Part shown: positions 35,783 through 45,197 of the stretch, one piece after another
Position numbering within the stretch: the first letter of the stretch is position 1
How the letters are laid out: each line of letters starts with the position of its first letter
Origin: Desulforhabdus sp. TSK
Lineage (GTDB): Bacteria; Desulfobacterota; Syntrophobacteria; Syntrophobacterales; Syntrophobacteraceae
Length of the DNA: 64,000 nt
Direction of reading: 5' to 3'
Assembly (NCBI RefSeq): GCF_022836495.1
Contig: NZ_BQXM01000007.1
Coordinates: forward strand, 62,001-126,000
Made by a program: the position numbers and the translations under genes
The notes under the pieces: model-generated
The model's database searches: none
Told to the model about the DNA's origin: nothing
Seen by the model: only the letters and a program-made list of their open reading frames with translations

Positions 35783-36670
35783 TTGAGCTTTTCAAAGTGC
35801 CACACGACGTGCCGTCCATTTGCCGGAGCCAGGTCCCTGTTTTTTGGCTGGGCCATTTTCCTTCTTACCCCTCTCAGCGCACTTGCCCAAGGCGATCCCA
35901 TGGATGTGCTGCTGGGTCAACTGCGCCAGGACGGTTTCAGCCGGCAGCAGATTGCATCGCTCACCACCCTGGGTACCCCACCTCTCTACCAGACAGTCTC
36001 AAGAACACTGCAAATTCGGGAAAGCCAGTTGAATTACAACCAGTTTCTCGAACCTTCCCGTTTGAACAAGGCCGAGCAGTTCCTGCGAGACCATGAAGAA
36101 ACCCTTATCCGCGCCGAAAAATGCTTCGCGGTCGACCGCACAGTCATCGTCGCCATTCTTCTGGTGGAAACCCACCTGGGTCAATACACGGGCAAAACCC
36201 CCACCCTCGCCGTACTCTCGACCTTTGCCCTCATGGATCAAGAGAGTGCTCGCGATACGGTCTGGGAGCTTTTGAGCGAAAAGGATCGCGCTCGCTGGGG
36301 CCGAGAAGCCTTCGACACCCGCCTCCTCAAGAGGTCCCGATGGGCCTATGCGGAGCTATGCTCCCTCCTCCGTTGGTCCGAGTCGCAGAGAGACCGCCCC
36401 GAAGCTTATTACGGCTCCGTCATGGGGGCTGTTGGCTGGGCTCAATTCCTGCCTTCCAGCATGATTCACTACGGGGCCGACGGCAACGGCGATGGGCGCA
36501 TCGACCTCTTCCGGCCCGAAGACGCCATCTTCAGCGTAGCCAATTACTTCAGGGGTCATGGGTGGCCCCAGGCGGCTGACCGGCAGGCCAGGGAGGCGGT
36601 TGTTCACCGGTACAACAAGAGTGAACCGTACGTTTATACCGTCCTAGAGATCGCCTCCCGCATCCAATGA
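35783..36670 (+). CDS. MltB-family lytic murein transglycosylase
   Basis: 295 residues. A signal peptide (about 1-35, ending ALAQ) directs export and no lipobox Cys is obvious. The catalytic Glu lies in AILLVETHLGQYTGK; SVMGAVGWAQFLPSSMIHYG and DGNGDGRIDLF, the latter an EF-hand-like calcium loop as in Slt35, then SVANYFRGHGW complete the family pattern. It cleaves peptidoglycan glycan strands to 1,6-anhydro products. It is divergent from the dynamin-like gene. Confidence 0.88.
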   Translation: MSFSKCHTTCRPFAGARSLFFGWAIFLLTPLSALAQGDPMDVLLGQLRQDGFSRQQIASLTTLGTPPLYQTVSRTLQIRESQLNYNQFLEPSRLNKAEQFLRDHEETLIRAEKCFAVDRTVIVAILLVETHLGQYTGKTPTLAVLSTFALMDQESARDTVWELLSEKDRARWGREAFDTRLLKRSRWAYAELCSLLRWSESQRDRPEAYYGSVMGAVGWAQFLPSSMIHYGADGNGDGRIDLFRPEDAIFSVANYFRGHGWPQAADRQAREAVVHRYNKSEPYVYTVLEIASRIQ

Positions 36671-36767
36671 TACTGATATACTCGATAAGGTATGAAACTT
36701 TCGATTTGATGGTTCCTTGTTTTCAATCCTTAATCCGTATAACGCTGAACGAGACGGCGCGCTCCGT

Positions 36768-37298
36768 TCAATGCGGGACGGGCTCGGCTAATGGTGAAAC
36801 GAAGGGCTTACCCAGCAGTCTTTCCACCAGCGCAGCCTCCACGGGAACGGGCACCAACCCGTTTACGCACCCTCCCGAGGCGACCACTTCCTTGATGATG
36901 CGCGAGCTGATATAGATCCAGCGCATCCCCGTCATGAGAAAGAGTGTCTCGATCTCATTGTTGAGCCTTCGATTCATGAGAGCCATCTGGAACTCGTATT
37001 CGAAATCGCTCACCGCCCTCAGGCCCCTCACAATGGCATCCGCCCGGATCTCCCGAACATAGTTGACCAGAAGTCCTTCAAAAGAATCCACCTGGATGCG
37101 ATGTTCCGAAGGATGTCCCACCAGGGAATCCTTAATCAGCTTCTGTCGTTCTTCCAGAGTGAAAAGTGGCTTCTTCCCCTGGTGAACCGCAATGGCTATG
37201 ACGACACGGTCGAAAATCTTAAGGGCGCGCTCGAGAAGATCCAAATGTCCGTTGGTGATGGGATCGAATGATCCCGGATAGACCGCCAGTTTATCCAT
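36768..37298 (-). CDS. coaD: Phosphopantetheine adenylyltransferase
   Basis: 176 residues. LAVYPGSFDPITNGHLDLLE contains the T-x-G-H nucleotidyltransferase motif; VRGLRAVSDFEYEFQMALMN and ISSRIIKEVVASGG are conserved in PPAT, which makes dephospho-CoA. The ATG at 37298 gives the normal length; in-frame upstream Met codons would extend it. It follows rsmD, a widespread pairing. Confidence 0.95.
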   Translation of the reverse strand: MDKLAVYPGSFDPITNGHLDLLERALKIFDRVVIAIAVHQGKKPLFTLEERQKLIKDSLVGHPSEHRIQVDSFEGLLVNYVREIRADAIVRGLRAVSDFEYEFQMALMNRRLNNEIETLFLMTGMRWIYISSRIIKEVVASGGCVNGLVPVPVEAALVERLLGKPFVSPLAEPVPH

Positions 37299-37339
37299 AC
37301 CCCGTTCCATCTCCGCTCTCTCTTGGGTCATTGACAGGT

Positions 37340-37894
37340 TCAACAGGAAAGGTCCCTCTCATAAAAGGAAATCACCGTATCGCCATACCTCCGCTCCCGA
37401 ACCCGCACCCACCCCTCCCAGGCAGGAGGGAGCTCATCCTTGACGGAATGTTCCGCGATCACCAGAGCGCCACCGGCACACAGCTCCTCCAGATGGCCCA
37501 GGGCCTTTTGAACATACCCCTTGCCGTACGGAGGATCCAGAAAAATGAGATCGAAGCGTCGCTCTTCCCGCGCCAGCCTTCGGGTCACCTGCTCCATCGC
37601 CCCCAACAGGACTTCGGCCCTGTCCTGGACGCGGCACAAAACAATGTTGGCTTTGATGAGACGCACCGCCTTGGGGCTTTGATCCACAAAGACGGCACGG
37701 GAGGCTCCCCGACTCAGGGCCTCCAGCCCCAGAGCGCCCGTCCCCGCAAAAAGGTCCAACACACGCGCATGCATCAGAAGTCCGCCAATCATGCTGAAAA
37801 GGGCTTCGCGCACCCGGTCTGTTGTGGGTCGAATCCTGTCGTCTTTTGGAGTTTGCAGGCGTCTCCCCCGGGAGGCGCCTGCCACGATTCTCAT
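37340..37894 (-). CDS. rsmD: 16S rRNA (guanine966-N2)-methyltransferase
   Basis: 184 residues. MRIVAGASRGRRLQTPKDD, VREALFSMIG, LDLFAGTGALGLEALSRGA and the catalytic LDPPYGKG are RsmD hallmarks. It methylates G966 in 16S rRNA. Only five bases separate it from asd, so it continues the long amino-acid operon. Confidence 0.94.
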   Translation of the reverse strand: MRIVAGASRGRRLQTPKDDRIRPTTDRVREALFSMIGGLLMHARVLDLFAGTGALGLEALSRGASRAVFVDQSPKAVRLIKANIVLCRVQDRAEVLLGAMEQVTRRLAREERRFDLIFLDPPYGKGYVQKALGHLEELCAGGALVIAEHSVKDELPPAWEGWVRVRERRYGDTVISFYERDLSC

Positions 37895-37899
37895 GGCGG

Positions 37900-38919
37900 T
37901 TAGAGCAGATTGCGGGCCATCAGGGCTTCAGCAATCTGCACGGCATTGCTGGCGGCGCCTTTGCGGATATTGTCCGCCACCACCCACATGGCCAGCCCGT
38001 TTTCCACCGAGGGGTCCAGGCGGATCCGCCCCACGAGGGTCTCATCCTTACCAACGGCATCCAGGGGCATGGGATAGGCGAGTTGGGACGGATCGTCCAC
38101 CAGGCGGACTCCCGGAGCGTGAGCGAGCAGCTCACGGGCTTTTTCCACGGAAAGAGGAGTCCGGGTCTCGATGTTCACCGCTTCAGAATGGCCGTAATAC
38201 ACCGGTATGCGCACGGTCGTGGCGCAGACCCCGATGGAAGGATCATTGAAGATCTTGCGCGTTTCGTTGACCATCTTCATTTCTTCTTCGGTATAGCCGT
38301 TGTCCAGGAAGGCTCCAATATGGGGGAAACAATTGAAGGCAATCTGGTAAGGGTAAATTTGCCTCGGGATTTCCTTTCCCTGTACCAAGGCTTCCACCTG
38401 GCCGCGGAGCTCTTCGATAGCCCGCTTTCCCGTACCTGAAACCGCCTGGAAGGTCGTTACGACGATGCGCCTGATGCCCACCGCGTCGTAAAGAGGCTTG
38501 AGCGCCACCACCATTTGAATGGTCGAGCAGTTGGGATTGGCGATAATGCCGGGGCCTGCCACAAGGGCATCGGGATTGACTTCGGGAACCACCAGCGGCA
38601 CTGCCGGATCCATGCGGAAGGCACTGGAGTTGTCGATGACGACACAGCCCGCGGCAGCCGCGATGGGAGCGAACTTCTTGCTGACACTCCCGCCCGCGGA
38701 AAAAAGGGCAATTTCCACTCCCTGGAAGGAATCTTCCTTCAACTCTTCCACGGGAATGTCCGCACCCCGGAAGGGAAGGGTTTTCCCCACGGACCTTGCC
38801 GATGCCAGGAGCTTCAGGCCCTTCACGGGAAAATTCCGCTCTTCCAGGACCTTCACCATCAGATTGCCGACCGCCCCCGTGGCCCCCACTACCGCAACTT
38901 GAAAGGATTTTTCTCCCAT
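37900..38919 (-). CDS. asd: Aspartate-semialdehyde dehydrogenase
   Basis: 339 residues. VAVVGATGAVGNLMVKVLEE, SAGGSVSKKFAP, the catalytic Cys in IANPNCSTIQMV and VYYGHSEAVNIET define Asd. It reduces aspartyl phosphate to the semialdehyde used for Lys, diaminopimelate, Thr and Met synthesis. It is downstream of leuB on the same strand (113-base gap). Confidence 0.96.
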   Translation of the reverse strand: MGEKSFQVAVVGATGAVGNLMVKVLEERNFPVKGLKLLASARSVGKTLPFRGADIPVEELKEDSFQGVEIALFSAGGSVSKKFAPIAAAAGCVVIDNSSAFRMDPAVPLVVPEVNPDALVAGPGIIANPNCSTIQMVVALKPLYDAVGIRRIVVTTFQAVSGTGKRAIEELRGQVEALVQGKEIPRQIYPYQIAFNCFPHIGAFLDNGYTEEEMKMVNETRKIFNDPSIGVCATTVRIPVYYGHSEAVNIETRTPLSVEKARELLAHAPGVRLVDDPSQLAYPMPLDAVGKDETLVGRIRLDPSVENGLAMWVVADNIRKGAASNAVQIAEALMARNLL

Positions 38920-39032
38920 TTGACCTTGCCTTTCAGCAGGCGGGGATCATCAAACCCGTCCCACACCCGCAGTTATAATAGACTTCAAGACAACTCCTGC
39001 CGCACGTCCGCCGGCAGGGGTTGGAAAACCTG

Positions 39033-40109
39033 TCAGGCCCCCCGGATGATATGATCGGCGACCAGGTCACCCACTTCACTGGTGGAATATCCCATCTGGC
39101 CGGCTGAAAGATTCTTGAGGTCTTGAACGACCACTTTGCGGATGGCGGACTCGATCCTGCCGGCGGCGACCTTTTCGCCCAGGTGCTCCAGCATCATTTG
39201 GGCGGCAGCAATGGCCGCCATGGGGTTGATGATGTTCTGGCCCGTGTACTTGGGAGCCGAGCCGCCAATGGGCTCGAACATGGAAACGCCTTCAGGGTTG
39301 ATGTTTCCTCCGGCGGCAATGCCCATTCCCCCCTGGATCATGGCACCCAGGTCGGTGATGATGTCCCCGAACATGTTGTCGGTGACGATGACATCGAACC
39401 ATTCGGGATTTTTGACCATCCACATGCATGTGGCATCCACGTGAGCGTAGTCCGTCTGGATGTCGGGATATTCCTCGGCCAGCTGATGAAAGACCCGCTG
39501 CCAGAGATCGAAGGCATACGTGAGCACATTGGTTTTGCCGCAAAGAGTCAGCTTCTTGCGCGCATTGCGATTCCGGCAGAAGTCAAAGGCAAACCGGAGG
39601 CAACGCTCCACACCCATGCGTGTATTGACGGATTCCTGGATAGCCACTTCATGGGGCGTGCCCTTGCGGAGGAATCCGCCCGAACCGGCATAAAGTCCTT
39701 CGGTATTTTCCCGTACGACGACGAAATCGATATCCTCGGGGCCCTTGTCCTTCAAGGGGGTATCCACGCCGGGGTACAGGATGACAGGACGCAGGTTGAT
39801 GTACTGATCCAACTGGAAGCGGAGCTCCAGGAGCAGGCCCTTTTCCAGGATGCCCGGTTTCACATCGGGATGCCCGATGGCCCCCAGGAGAATGGCGTCG
39901 AAGGTCTTCAGCTCCGCCAGGACGCTCTCGGGAAGGATCTCTCCCGTGCGCAGGTACCGATCCCCACCGAGGTCAAAAGGGACCTCTTCCACCTTGAAGG
40001 ATTCTTTTTGCGCAACGGTGTTGAGGGCCTTGAGGGCTTCCCGGACGACCTCGGGGCCGGTCCCGTCACCAGGAAGTACGGCAATACGATAATTTCTATT
40101 CCGAACCAT
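39033..40109 (-). CDS. leuB: 3-isopropylmalate dehydrogenase
   Basis: 358 residues. The NAD-binding and substrate motifs include AVLPGDGTGPEVVREAL, VRENTEGLYAG, TDNMFGDIITDLGAM and the GSAPKYTGQNIINPMA segment. It oxidatively decarboxylates 3-isopropylmalate in leucine synthesis. The family also includes tartrate and homoisocitrate dehydrogenases, but leuC and leuD just upstream settle the role. Confidence 0.95.
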   Translation of the reverse strand: MVRNRNYRIAVLPGDGTGPEVVREALKALNTVAQKESFKVEEVPFDLGGDRYLRTGEILPESVLAELKTFDAILLGAIGHPDVKPGILEKGLLLELRFQLDQYINLRPVILYPGVDTPLKDKGPEDIDFVVVRENTEGLYAGSGGFLRKGTPHEVAIQESVNTRMGVERCLRFAFDFCRNRNARKKLTLCGKTNVLTYAFDLWQRVFHQLAEEYPDIQTDYAHVDATCMWMVKNPEWFDVIVTDNMFGDIITDLGAMIQGGMGIAAGGNINPEGVSMFEPIGGSAPKYTGQNIINPMAAIAAAQMMLEHLGEKVAAGRIESAIRKVVVQDLKNLSAGQMGYSTSEVGDLVADHIIRGA

Positions 40110-40145
40110 TGATCTCTCACTCGTTTCTATAGGGAATTGGATATC

Positions 40146-40655
40146 TTAAAACTTGTGGCCTCCCTGTATCATTTGCTCCCGAACGTAGGGCATCAGCCCG
40201 CCCGCCTGGAGGAGCTTCTGCATGAAGGGAGGCACGGCCTGAGCCTGATAGGTCCGGCCGCTGGTCACGTTGATGATCAGTCCCTCATCCAGATTCACTT
40301 CCACCTCATCCCCAGTGGCAATGGCTGCCACGGCTTCGGAACATTCCAGGATGGGAAGCCCCATGTTGAATGCATTCCGATAAAAGATACGCGCAAAGCT
40401 CTGAGCGATAACGCAACCCACCCCGGCAGCCTTGATGGCGATGGGAGCGTGCTCCCGGGACGACCCGCACCCGAAATTTTTCCCGGCGACGATGATATCC
40501 CCCGTCCCGACTTTGGAAGCAAATTCAGGATCGGCGTCTTCCATACAATGGGCCGCCAGGATTTTGGAATCCGATGTATTCAGATAACGTGCGGGAATGA
40601 TGGCATCCGTATCGACATCATCCCCGAATTTCCATGCTTTTCCTCTGATCTGCAT
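40146..40655 (-). CDS. leuD: 3-isopropylmalate dehydratase small subunit (archaeal-type)
   Basis: 169 residues, matching the short archaeal-type LeuD rather than the roughly 200-residue bacterial form. [39 protein letters not shown] and [14 protein letters not shown] are the swivel-domain motifs. With LeuC it isomerises isopropylmalate. The ATG at 40655 has GAGG about 10 bases upstream. Confidence 0.95.
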   Translation of the reverse strand: MQIRGKAWKFGDDVDTDAIIPARYLNTSDSKILAAHCMEDADPEFASKVGTGDIIVAGKNFGCGSSREHAPIAIKAAGVGCVIAQSFARIFYRNAFNMGLPILECSEAVAAIATGDEVEVNLDEGLIINVTSGRTYQAQAVPPFMQKLLQAGGLMPYVREQMIQGGHKF

Positions 40656-40733
40656 GTGTCTCAACCTCGCTTCCATGGCAAAGGCGCCCGGCGGGAAGGC
40701 ATACCCCTTCGGGTCCTCCCACCGGCAGCATCC

Positions 40734-41993
40734 TCAAACGTTTCCGGGATGAATTATTTTTCCGGCAACGGCCGAAGCTGCCGCCACCGCCGGATTGCTC
40801 AGATACACTTCGCTCTCGGGATGCCCCATGCGCCCGACAAAGTTTCGATTGGTCGTCGCCACGGCCCGTTCCCCCGCGGCCAGAATCCCCATGTGCCCCC
40901 CGAGGCAGGGTCCGCACGTGGGTGTGCTGATGGCGGCTTCGGCATCCAGGAAGATCTGAAAGAGTCCTTCGTCCATGGCCTTCCGATAGATGTCCTGGGT
41001 CGCCGGGATGACCAGGCAGCGCACATGGGGAGCGACTTTCTTCCCTTTGAGGACCCTGGCCGCATCCCGAAGATCCTCGAGGCGTCCATTGGTGCAGGAA
41101 CCGATCACGACCTGGTGGACGGTGATGTCGGGCAGCTCCGTTACGGGGCGAACATTTCCCGGCGAATGAGGCAGAGCCACCATGGGCTCAAAGCTCGATA
41201 CATCCCAATCGTAAACGGCTGCGTAGGTTGCATCGGCATCGCTCTGATAAAATTCGTAGGGCCGCTGGGCTCTGCCTTTGACGTACTCTTCCGTAGTCTT
41301 GTCCGGCGGTATGATCCCCACCTTGGCCCCGGCTTCAATGGCCATGTTGGACATGGTCAGGCGGTCCGCCATGGGCAGGGCATCGATGACCTCGCCCGTG
41401 AGCTCCATGGCCTGATAACGTGCGCCGTCGACACCGATCTGCCCGATGGTGTAAAGGATGAGGTCCTTGCCCCCCACCCAGGCCTTGAGCTTTCCCCGGT
41501 AGACAAATTTCATGGTGTGCGGGACTCGGAACCAGACCCTGCCCGACATCATGGCCGCAGCCAGATCCGTGCTGCCGACGCCGGTGGCGAAAGCCCCCAG
41601 CGCCCCATAGGTGCACGTATGGCTGTCCGCCCCAATGATCACATCCCCAGGCAGCACAAGCCCCATTTCGGGGAGAAGCGCGTGCTCCACCCCCACACGG
41701 CCGACTTCAAAAAAATACTTGAGGTTCTGCTCCCGGGCAAATTCCCTCAGGACCTGGACCTGCATCGCCGAAGCGATGTCTTTGTTCGGCGTGAAATGAT
41801 CGGGAACGAGGGCAATACGCTCCCGGTCGAACACATGCTTCGCTCCAGCAAGCCGAAACGCTTCGATAGCCAGAGGCGCGGTAATATCATTACCCAGAGC
41901 GAAGTCCACCCTGACTTCCACAAGCTCGTCAGGTTGCACCTGCGGTTTGCCCGCATGCTTCGCCAGGATCTTTTCGCTGATGGTCATCGCCAT
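40734..41993 (-). CDS. leuC: 3-isopropylmalate dehydratase large subunit (archaeal-type)
   Basis: 419 residues, the shorter archaeal/homoaconitase-like length. GADSHTCTYGALGAFATGVG, the cluster Cys in GSCTNGRLEDLRDAA and TPTCGPCLGGHMG are present, giving three ligands for the [4Fe-4S] cluster. AAGGTG lies 5 bases before the ATG. It pairs with leuD downstream. Confidence 0.96.
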   Translation of the reverse strand: MAMTISEKILAKHAGKPQVQPDELVEVRVDFALGNDITAPLAIEAFRLAGAKHVFDRERIALVPDHFTPNKDIASAMQVQVLREFAREQNLKYFFEVGRVGVEHALLPEMGLVLPGDVIIGADSHTCTYGALGAFATGVGSTDLAAAMMSGRVWFRVPHTMKFVYRGKLKAWVGGKDLILYTIGQIGVDGARYQAMELTGEVIDALPMADRLTMSNMAIEAGAKVGIIPPDKTTEEYVKGRAQRPYEFYQSDADATYAAVYDWDVSSFEPMVALPHSPGNVRPVTELPDITVHQVVIGSCTNGRLEDLRDAARVLKGKKVAPHVRCLVIPATQDIYRKAMDEGLFQIFLDAEAAISTPTCGPCLGGHMGILAAGERAVATTNRNFVGRMGHPESEVYLSNPAVAAASAVAGKIIHPGNV

Positions 41994-42026
41994 TCTTTCA
42001 CCTTCCTTGACAGGCTGTTATCCATT

Positions 42027-42887
42027 TCATTGCTGAGGTGTTTGGACATTTTCGTCCGTGCTGCCCGCCTCCTCGGACGACTGGGCGGCAGCTTCAGGCT
42101 TTACCTCGTTTCGCTTGATTCTACGGTGCAAAAAGACATAGCCGAGAGGCCCCGACGCAACATAAATCACACTGAGCAGAAAAAGCATGGAGTGCGGATT
42201 CACCGCGATGACCGACAGGAGCGTTACGGCTCCAAAGAGGACAGGCAGGGGTTTTGCCTTCATCATTTCCACCTCTTTGAAGCTGTTGAAGGGGACTGTG
42301 CTGACCATCAAAAACCCCAGAAAATAGGTCATCAGCAAGAATGCAACATTCACCGCATAAAATGAGGAAACATTCCACTCATAGCAAAAGAGCACCGTCG
42401 TCCCCACCATGATGGCAGCCCCCGGGATGGGCAGGCCCGTGAAATATTTCTTGGTGGCTGTCTCCTCTGTTTGAACGTTGAAGCGGGCCAGGCGCAGGGC
42501 CCCGCAGGCCACGAACAGGAAGGCCGCCAGCCAGCCGAGCCTCCCAAAAGGCTTCAGGGCCCACAGATACATGAGGATACCCGGTCCCACACCGAAGGCC
42601 ACCAGATCGGCCTGGGAATCGTATTCCACACCGAACCGGCTCGTCGCACGCGTGAGACGGGCGACCTTTCCATCCAGGATATCGAAAACGGCGGAAATCA
42701 GGATGGCCACTCCGGCCATCTCGAATTTCCCATTGATGGAGCTTATGATTCCGAAAAAACCACTGAAGAGGTTCGCCGTAGTGAACAAATTGGGGACAAT
42801 GTATGCCCCCAAATGAATCTCTCTGTCATCGCTGAATTGGCGCCATCTGCGTTTCCTGGGACGTCGTTTTTTTATTTCAGCCGACAT
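42027..42887 (-). CDS. pssA: CDP-diacylglycerol-serine O-phosphatidyltransferase
   Basis: 286 residues with about eight membrane segments and a basic N-terminus. DGKVARLTRATSRFGVEYDS is the complete CDP-alcohol phosphotransferase signature, and PNLFTTANLFSGFFGI is typical of PssA. It makes phosphatidylserine, which the overlapping psd gene product decarboxylates to phosphatidylethanolamine. The start overlaps psd by 16 bases. Confidence 0.94.
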   Translation of the reverse strand: MSAEIKKRRPRKRRWRQFSDDREIHLGAYIVPNLFTTANLFSGFFGIISSINGKFEMAGVAILISAVFDILDGKVARLTRATSRFGVEYDSQADLVAFGVGPGILMYLWALKPFGRLGWLAAFLFVACGALRLARFNVQTEETATKKYFTGLPIPGAAIMVGTTVLFCYEWNVSSFYAVNVAFLLMTYFLGFLMVSTVPFNSFKEVEMMKAKPLPVLFGAVTLLSVIAVNPHSMLFLLSVIYVASGPLGYVFLHRRIKRNEVKPEAAAQSSEEAGSTDENVQTPQQ

Positions 42888-43573
42888 ATCGCGGTTTCGC
42901 CTCCATAAACATGAGCGCCCTTCGGTACCAGCACCTCACTGTTTTCAGGCACATAAACATCCATGCGGGAACCGAAACGGATCATGCCGAAACGTTCACC
43001 CCGAACGACCTGGTCTCCCACCTTCGGCCAACAGACGATACGGCGAGCGATGAGCCCCGCCACCTGAGTCATCACCACATCCTGGCCGGCCTCCGTGCGC
43101 ATCCACACCCAGCTCTGCTCATTTTCCCTGCTGGCCCGTTCCAAGCCCGCAGCCAGGAATCTGCCTTTTTGATAGTATATTCCCTGGACCGTTCCCGAGC
43201 AGGGAATCCGATTCACATGCACGTCGAAGACGCTCATGAAGATGCTGATCTTCAAGCACGGCCGGTCCATGAAACGGGTGGACGGCAATCTTTCGATGGC
43301 AATGACCTTGCCTTCGGCGGGCGCAATCACATCGCCGGGCTCCGCCGTGAGAATCCTCTCCGGATCCCGAAAGAAGTGCCCCATCAACAGGGTCAGAAGG
43401 AGAAGGGGCCAGGTCAGAAATGGGCAGCCCAGGATCGCGGAAACAAGCGTGGTGAATGCCGCGGCAGCCAGATACGGCACCCCTTCCCTTGCAACGGGGA
43501 TATGAGTCGCCCTCTTTCTGAAATCTTCCGGAACAATCGACCTGGAATCCAACGCTCCCCCCTCTTTTTTCAT
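42872..43573 (-). CDS. psd: Phosphatidylserine decarboxylase proenzyme
   Basis: 233 residues. Membrane segments lie at about 33-66; FFRDPERILTAEPGDVIAPA, FMSVFDVHVNRIPCSGTVQG and the self-cleavage site RFGSRMDVYVP (Gly-Ser, where the pyruvoyl group forms) match the short Psd class. It produces phosphatidylethanolamine. It is sandwiched between ilvC and pssA on the same strand, an unusual mixture of lipid and amino-acid genes in one transcript. Confidence 0.94.
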   Translation of the reverse strand: MKKEGGALDSRSIVPEDFRKRATHIPVAREGVPYLAAAAFTTLVSAILGCPFLTWPLLLLTLLMGHFFRDPERILTAEPGDVIAPAEGKVIAIERLPSTRFMDRPCLKISIFMSVFDVHVNRIPCSGTVQGIYYQKGRFLAAGLERASRENEQSWVWMRTEAGQDVVMTQVAGLIARRIVCWPKVGDQVVRGERFGMIRFGSRMDVYVPENSEVLVPKGAHVYGGETAICRLK

Positions 43574-43611
43574 CTACCGTGCGACGCCCCCGGCAGTGGA
43601 CTCCAAAATAA

Positions 43612-44613
43612 TTAAATCATTTTCACCGCATCCAGAAAAGGCATCATGGCACGGAGCCTGCTGCCGACTTCCTCCAGGAGCAACCGTTTTTCTCTCTCCC
43701 GGGTAGCCCGGAACATGGGGCGGCCTGCCTGGTTTTCCAGAATCCAATCCCGGGCAAATTGACCCGACTGGATTTCTTCCAGGATCTTTTTCATCTCCTT
43801 ACGGGTTTCCTCGGTGATCACCCGCTTGCCGCGCGTGAGGTCTCCGTATTCCGCCGTGTCGCTGATGGAATAGCGCATATAGGCCAATCCACCGCGGTAG
43901 ATGAGGTCCACGATGAGCTTCAATTCATGCATGCATTCAAAAAAGGCGATCTCCGGCTGATATCCCGCTTCCACAAGGGTGTCGAACCCCGCCTTGATCA
44001 GTTCGGAAACTCCGCCGCACAGGACGCTCTGCTCGCCAAAGAGATCCGTTTCCGTTTCTTCCTTGAAAGTCGTCTCCAGAACGCCCGCACGGGTAGCACC
44101 AATTCCCCTGGCATAGGCCAGCGCCGTCTGCACCGCCTGCCCGCTGGCATCCTGATGAACGGCATAAAGGGCCGGGACGCCGGCTCCCCGCACGTACTCA
44201 CTGCGCACGAGATGGCCCGGTCCCTTGGGAGCCACCATGACGGCATCCACATCCGCCGGGGGCACAATCTGACCGTAGTGGATGTTGAACCCATGGGAGA
44301 AGAGGAGGGTTTTACCGGCCTTCATGGCGGGAGCCACATCCTGGCGGTACAAAGCCGCCTGAGCATGATCCGGGGTCAAAATCTGGATGACATCACACTC
44401 TGCGGCCGCGTCTTTTGCGGAAACGGGCGTGAAGCCGTCCTCCACGGCCTTGTCGTAATTGGCCGAGCCCGGACGCTGTCCCACAACCACTTCCACGCCG
44501 CTGTCACGGAGGTTTTGCGCCTGGGCATGTCCCTGACTCCCGTAACCAATCACCGCCACTTTCTTCCCACGAAGAACGTTCAAATCCGCGTCCGCTTCAT
44601 AAAAAATCCGCAT
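43612..44613 (-). CDS. ilvC: Ketol-acid reductoisomerase
   Basis: 333 residues, class I length. [20 protein letters not shown] is the dinucleotide site, [12 protein letters not shown] carries the Arg and Ser expected for NADPH preference, and [12 protein letters not shown] and [12 protein letters not shown] hold the metal-site residues. It converts acetolactate to dihydroxyisovalerate. AAGGAG is 7 bases before the ATG at 44613; a TTG three bases earlier is less likely. Confidence 0.97.
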   Translation of the reverse strand: MRIFYEADADLNVLRGKKVAVIGYGSQGHAQAQNLRDSGVEVVVGQRPGSANYDKAVEDGFTPVSAKDAAAECDVIQILTPDHAQAALYRQDVAPAMKAGKTLLFSHGFNIHYGQIVPPADVDAVMVAPKGPGHLVRSEYVRGAGVPALYAVHQDASGQAVQTALAYARGIGATRAGVLETTFKEETETDLFGEQSVLCGGVSELIKAGFDTLVEAGYQPEIAFFECMHELKLIVDLIYRGGLAYMRYSISDTAEYGDLTRGKRVITEETRKEMKKILEEIQSGQFARDWILENQAGRPMFRATREREKRLLLEEVGSRLRAMMPFLDAVKMI

Positions 44614-44685
44614 CAAAATCTCCTTCTGTGTTCCGGTTCATGATGGACGGAGCCTCACTCTGGAGTCCGCCGCACCTGAATGGAA

Positions 44686-45183
44686 TCAGTGTTTTTTGCT
44701 TCGGGCCAGCGCAGCCTTACCCGTCCGCGCAATTTCCACAATTCCGATCTGGCCCAAAAGTTCCATTACCGCTGCAATCTTGCTGTCGTTTCCCGTGACT
44801 TCGAGGGTATAAAAATGGGGGCTCACATCCACCACTTTTGCGCGAAAAATATCTACAATGCGCAACACTTCCGCACGGGTCCCTTCCTCGGCCCGCACTT
44901 TGATCAGGGCCATTTCCCGATCGACGAACTCCGTTTCCGAGAAATCGAAGACCTTCAGTGTATCCACCAGCTTATTGATCTGCTTCACGATTTGAGAGAG
45001 AACGCGACGGTCTCCACTCGTCACCAGCGTGATGCGCGTGATGCCCGGTTCGTTGGTTTCCGCCGCGGTGATGTTTTCGATGTTGAAGCCTCGGCCGCTC
45101 AGCAACCCCACCACCCGGGCGAGAACCCCCGGCCGGTTTTGCACCAATATCCCGATCGTATACCTTTGCTTGTTGTTTTCCAT
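44686..45183 (-). CDS. ilvH: Acetolactate synthase small (regulatory) subunit, copy 1
   Basis: 165 residues. An N-terminal ACT domain (QNRPGVLARVVGLLSGRGFN, ITRITLVTSGD) and a second C-terminal ACT-like domain are typical of the valine-sensing subunit. GGAGAAGG precedes the ATG at 45183; an upstream ATG at 45201 overlaps the ilvB stop as ATGA and is also possible. It follows its catalytic partner. Confidence 0.94.
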   Translation of the reverse strand: MENNKQRYTIGILVQNRPGVLARVVGLLSGRGFNIENITAAETNEPGITRITLVTSGDRRVLSQIVKQINKLVDTLKVFDFSETEFVDREMALIKVRAEEGTRAEVLRIVDIFRAKVVDVSPHFYTLEVTGNDSKIAAVMELLGQIGIVEIARTGKAALARSKKH

Positions 45184-45197
45184 GCCTTCTCCAGAAC

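Noticed and set aside
40137-42365. Plus-strand open frame of 742 codons
   Set aside because: It lies antisense to leuD and leuC and into pssA, which are certain. Long antisense frames arise from the GC-rich third-position bias; no family pattern is visible.
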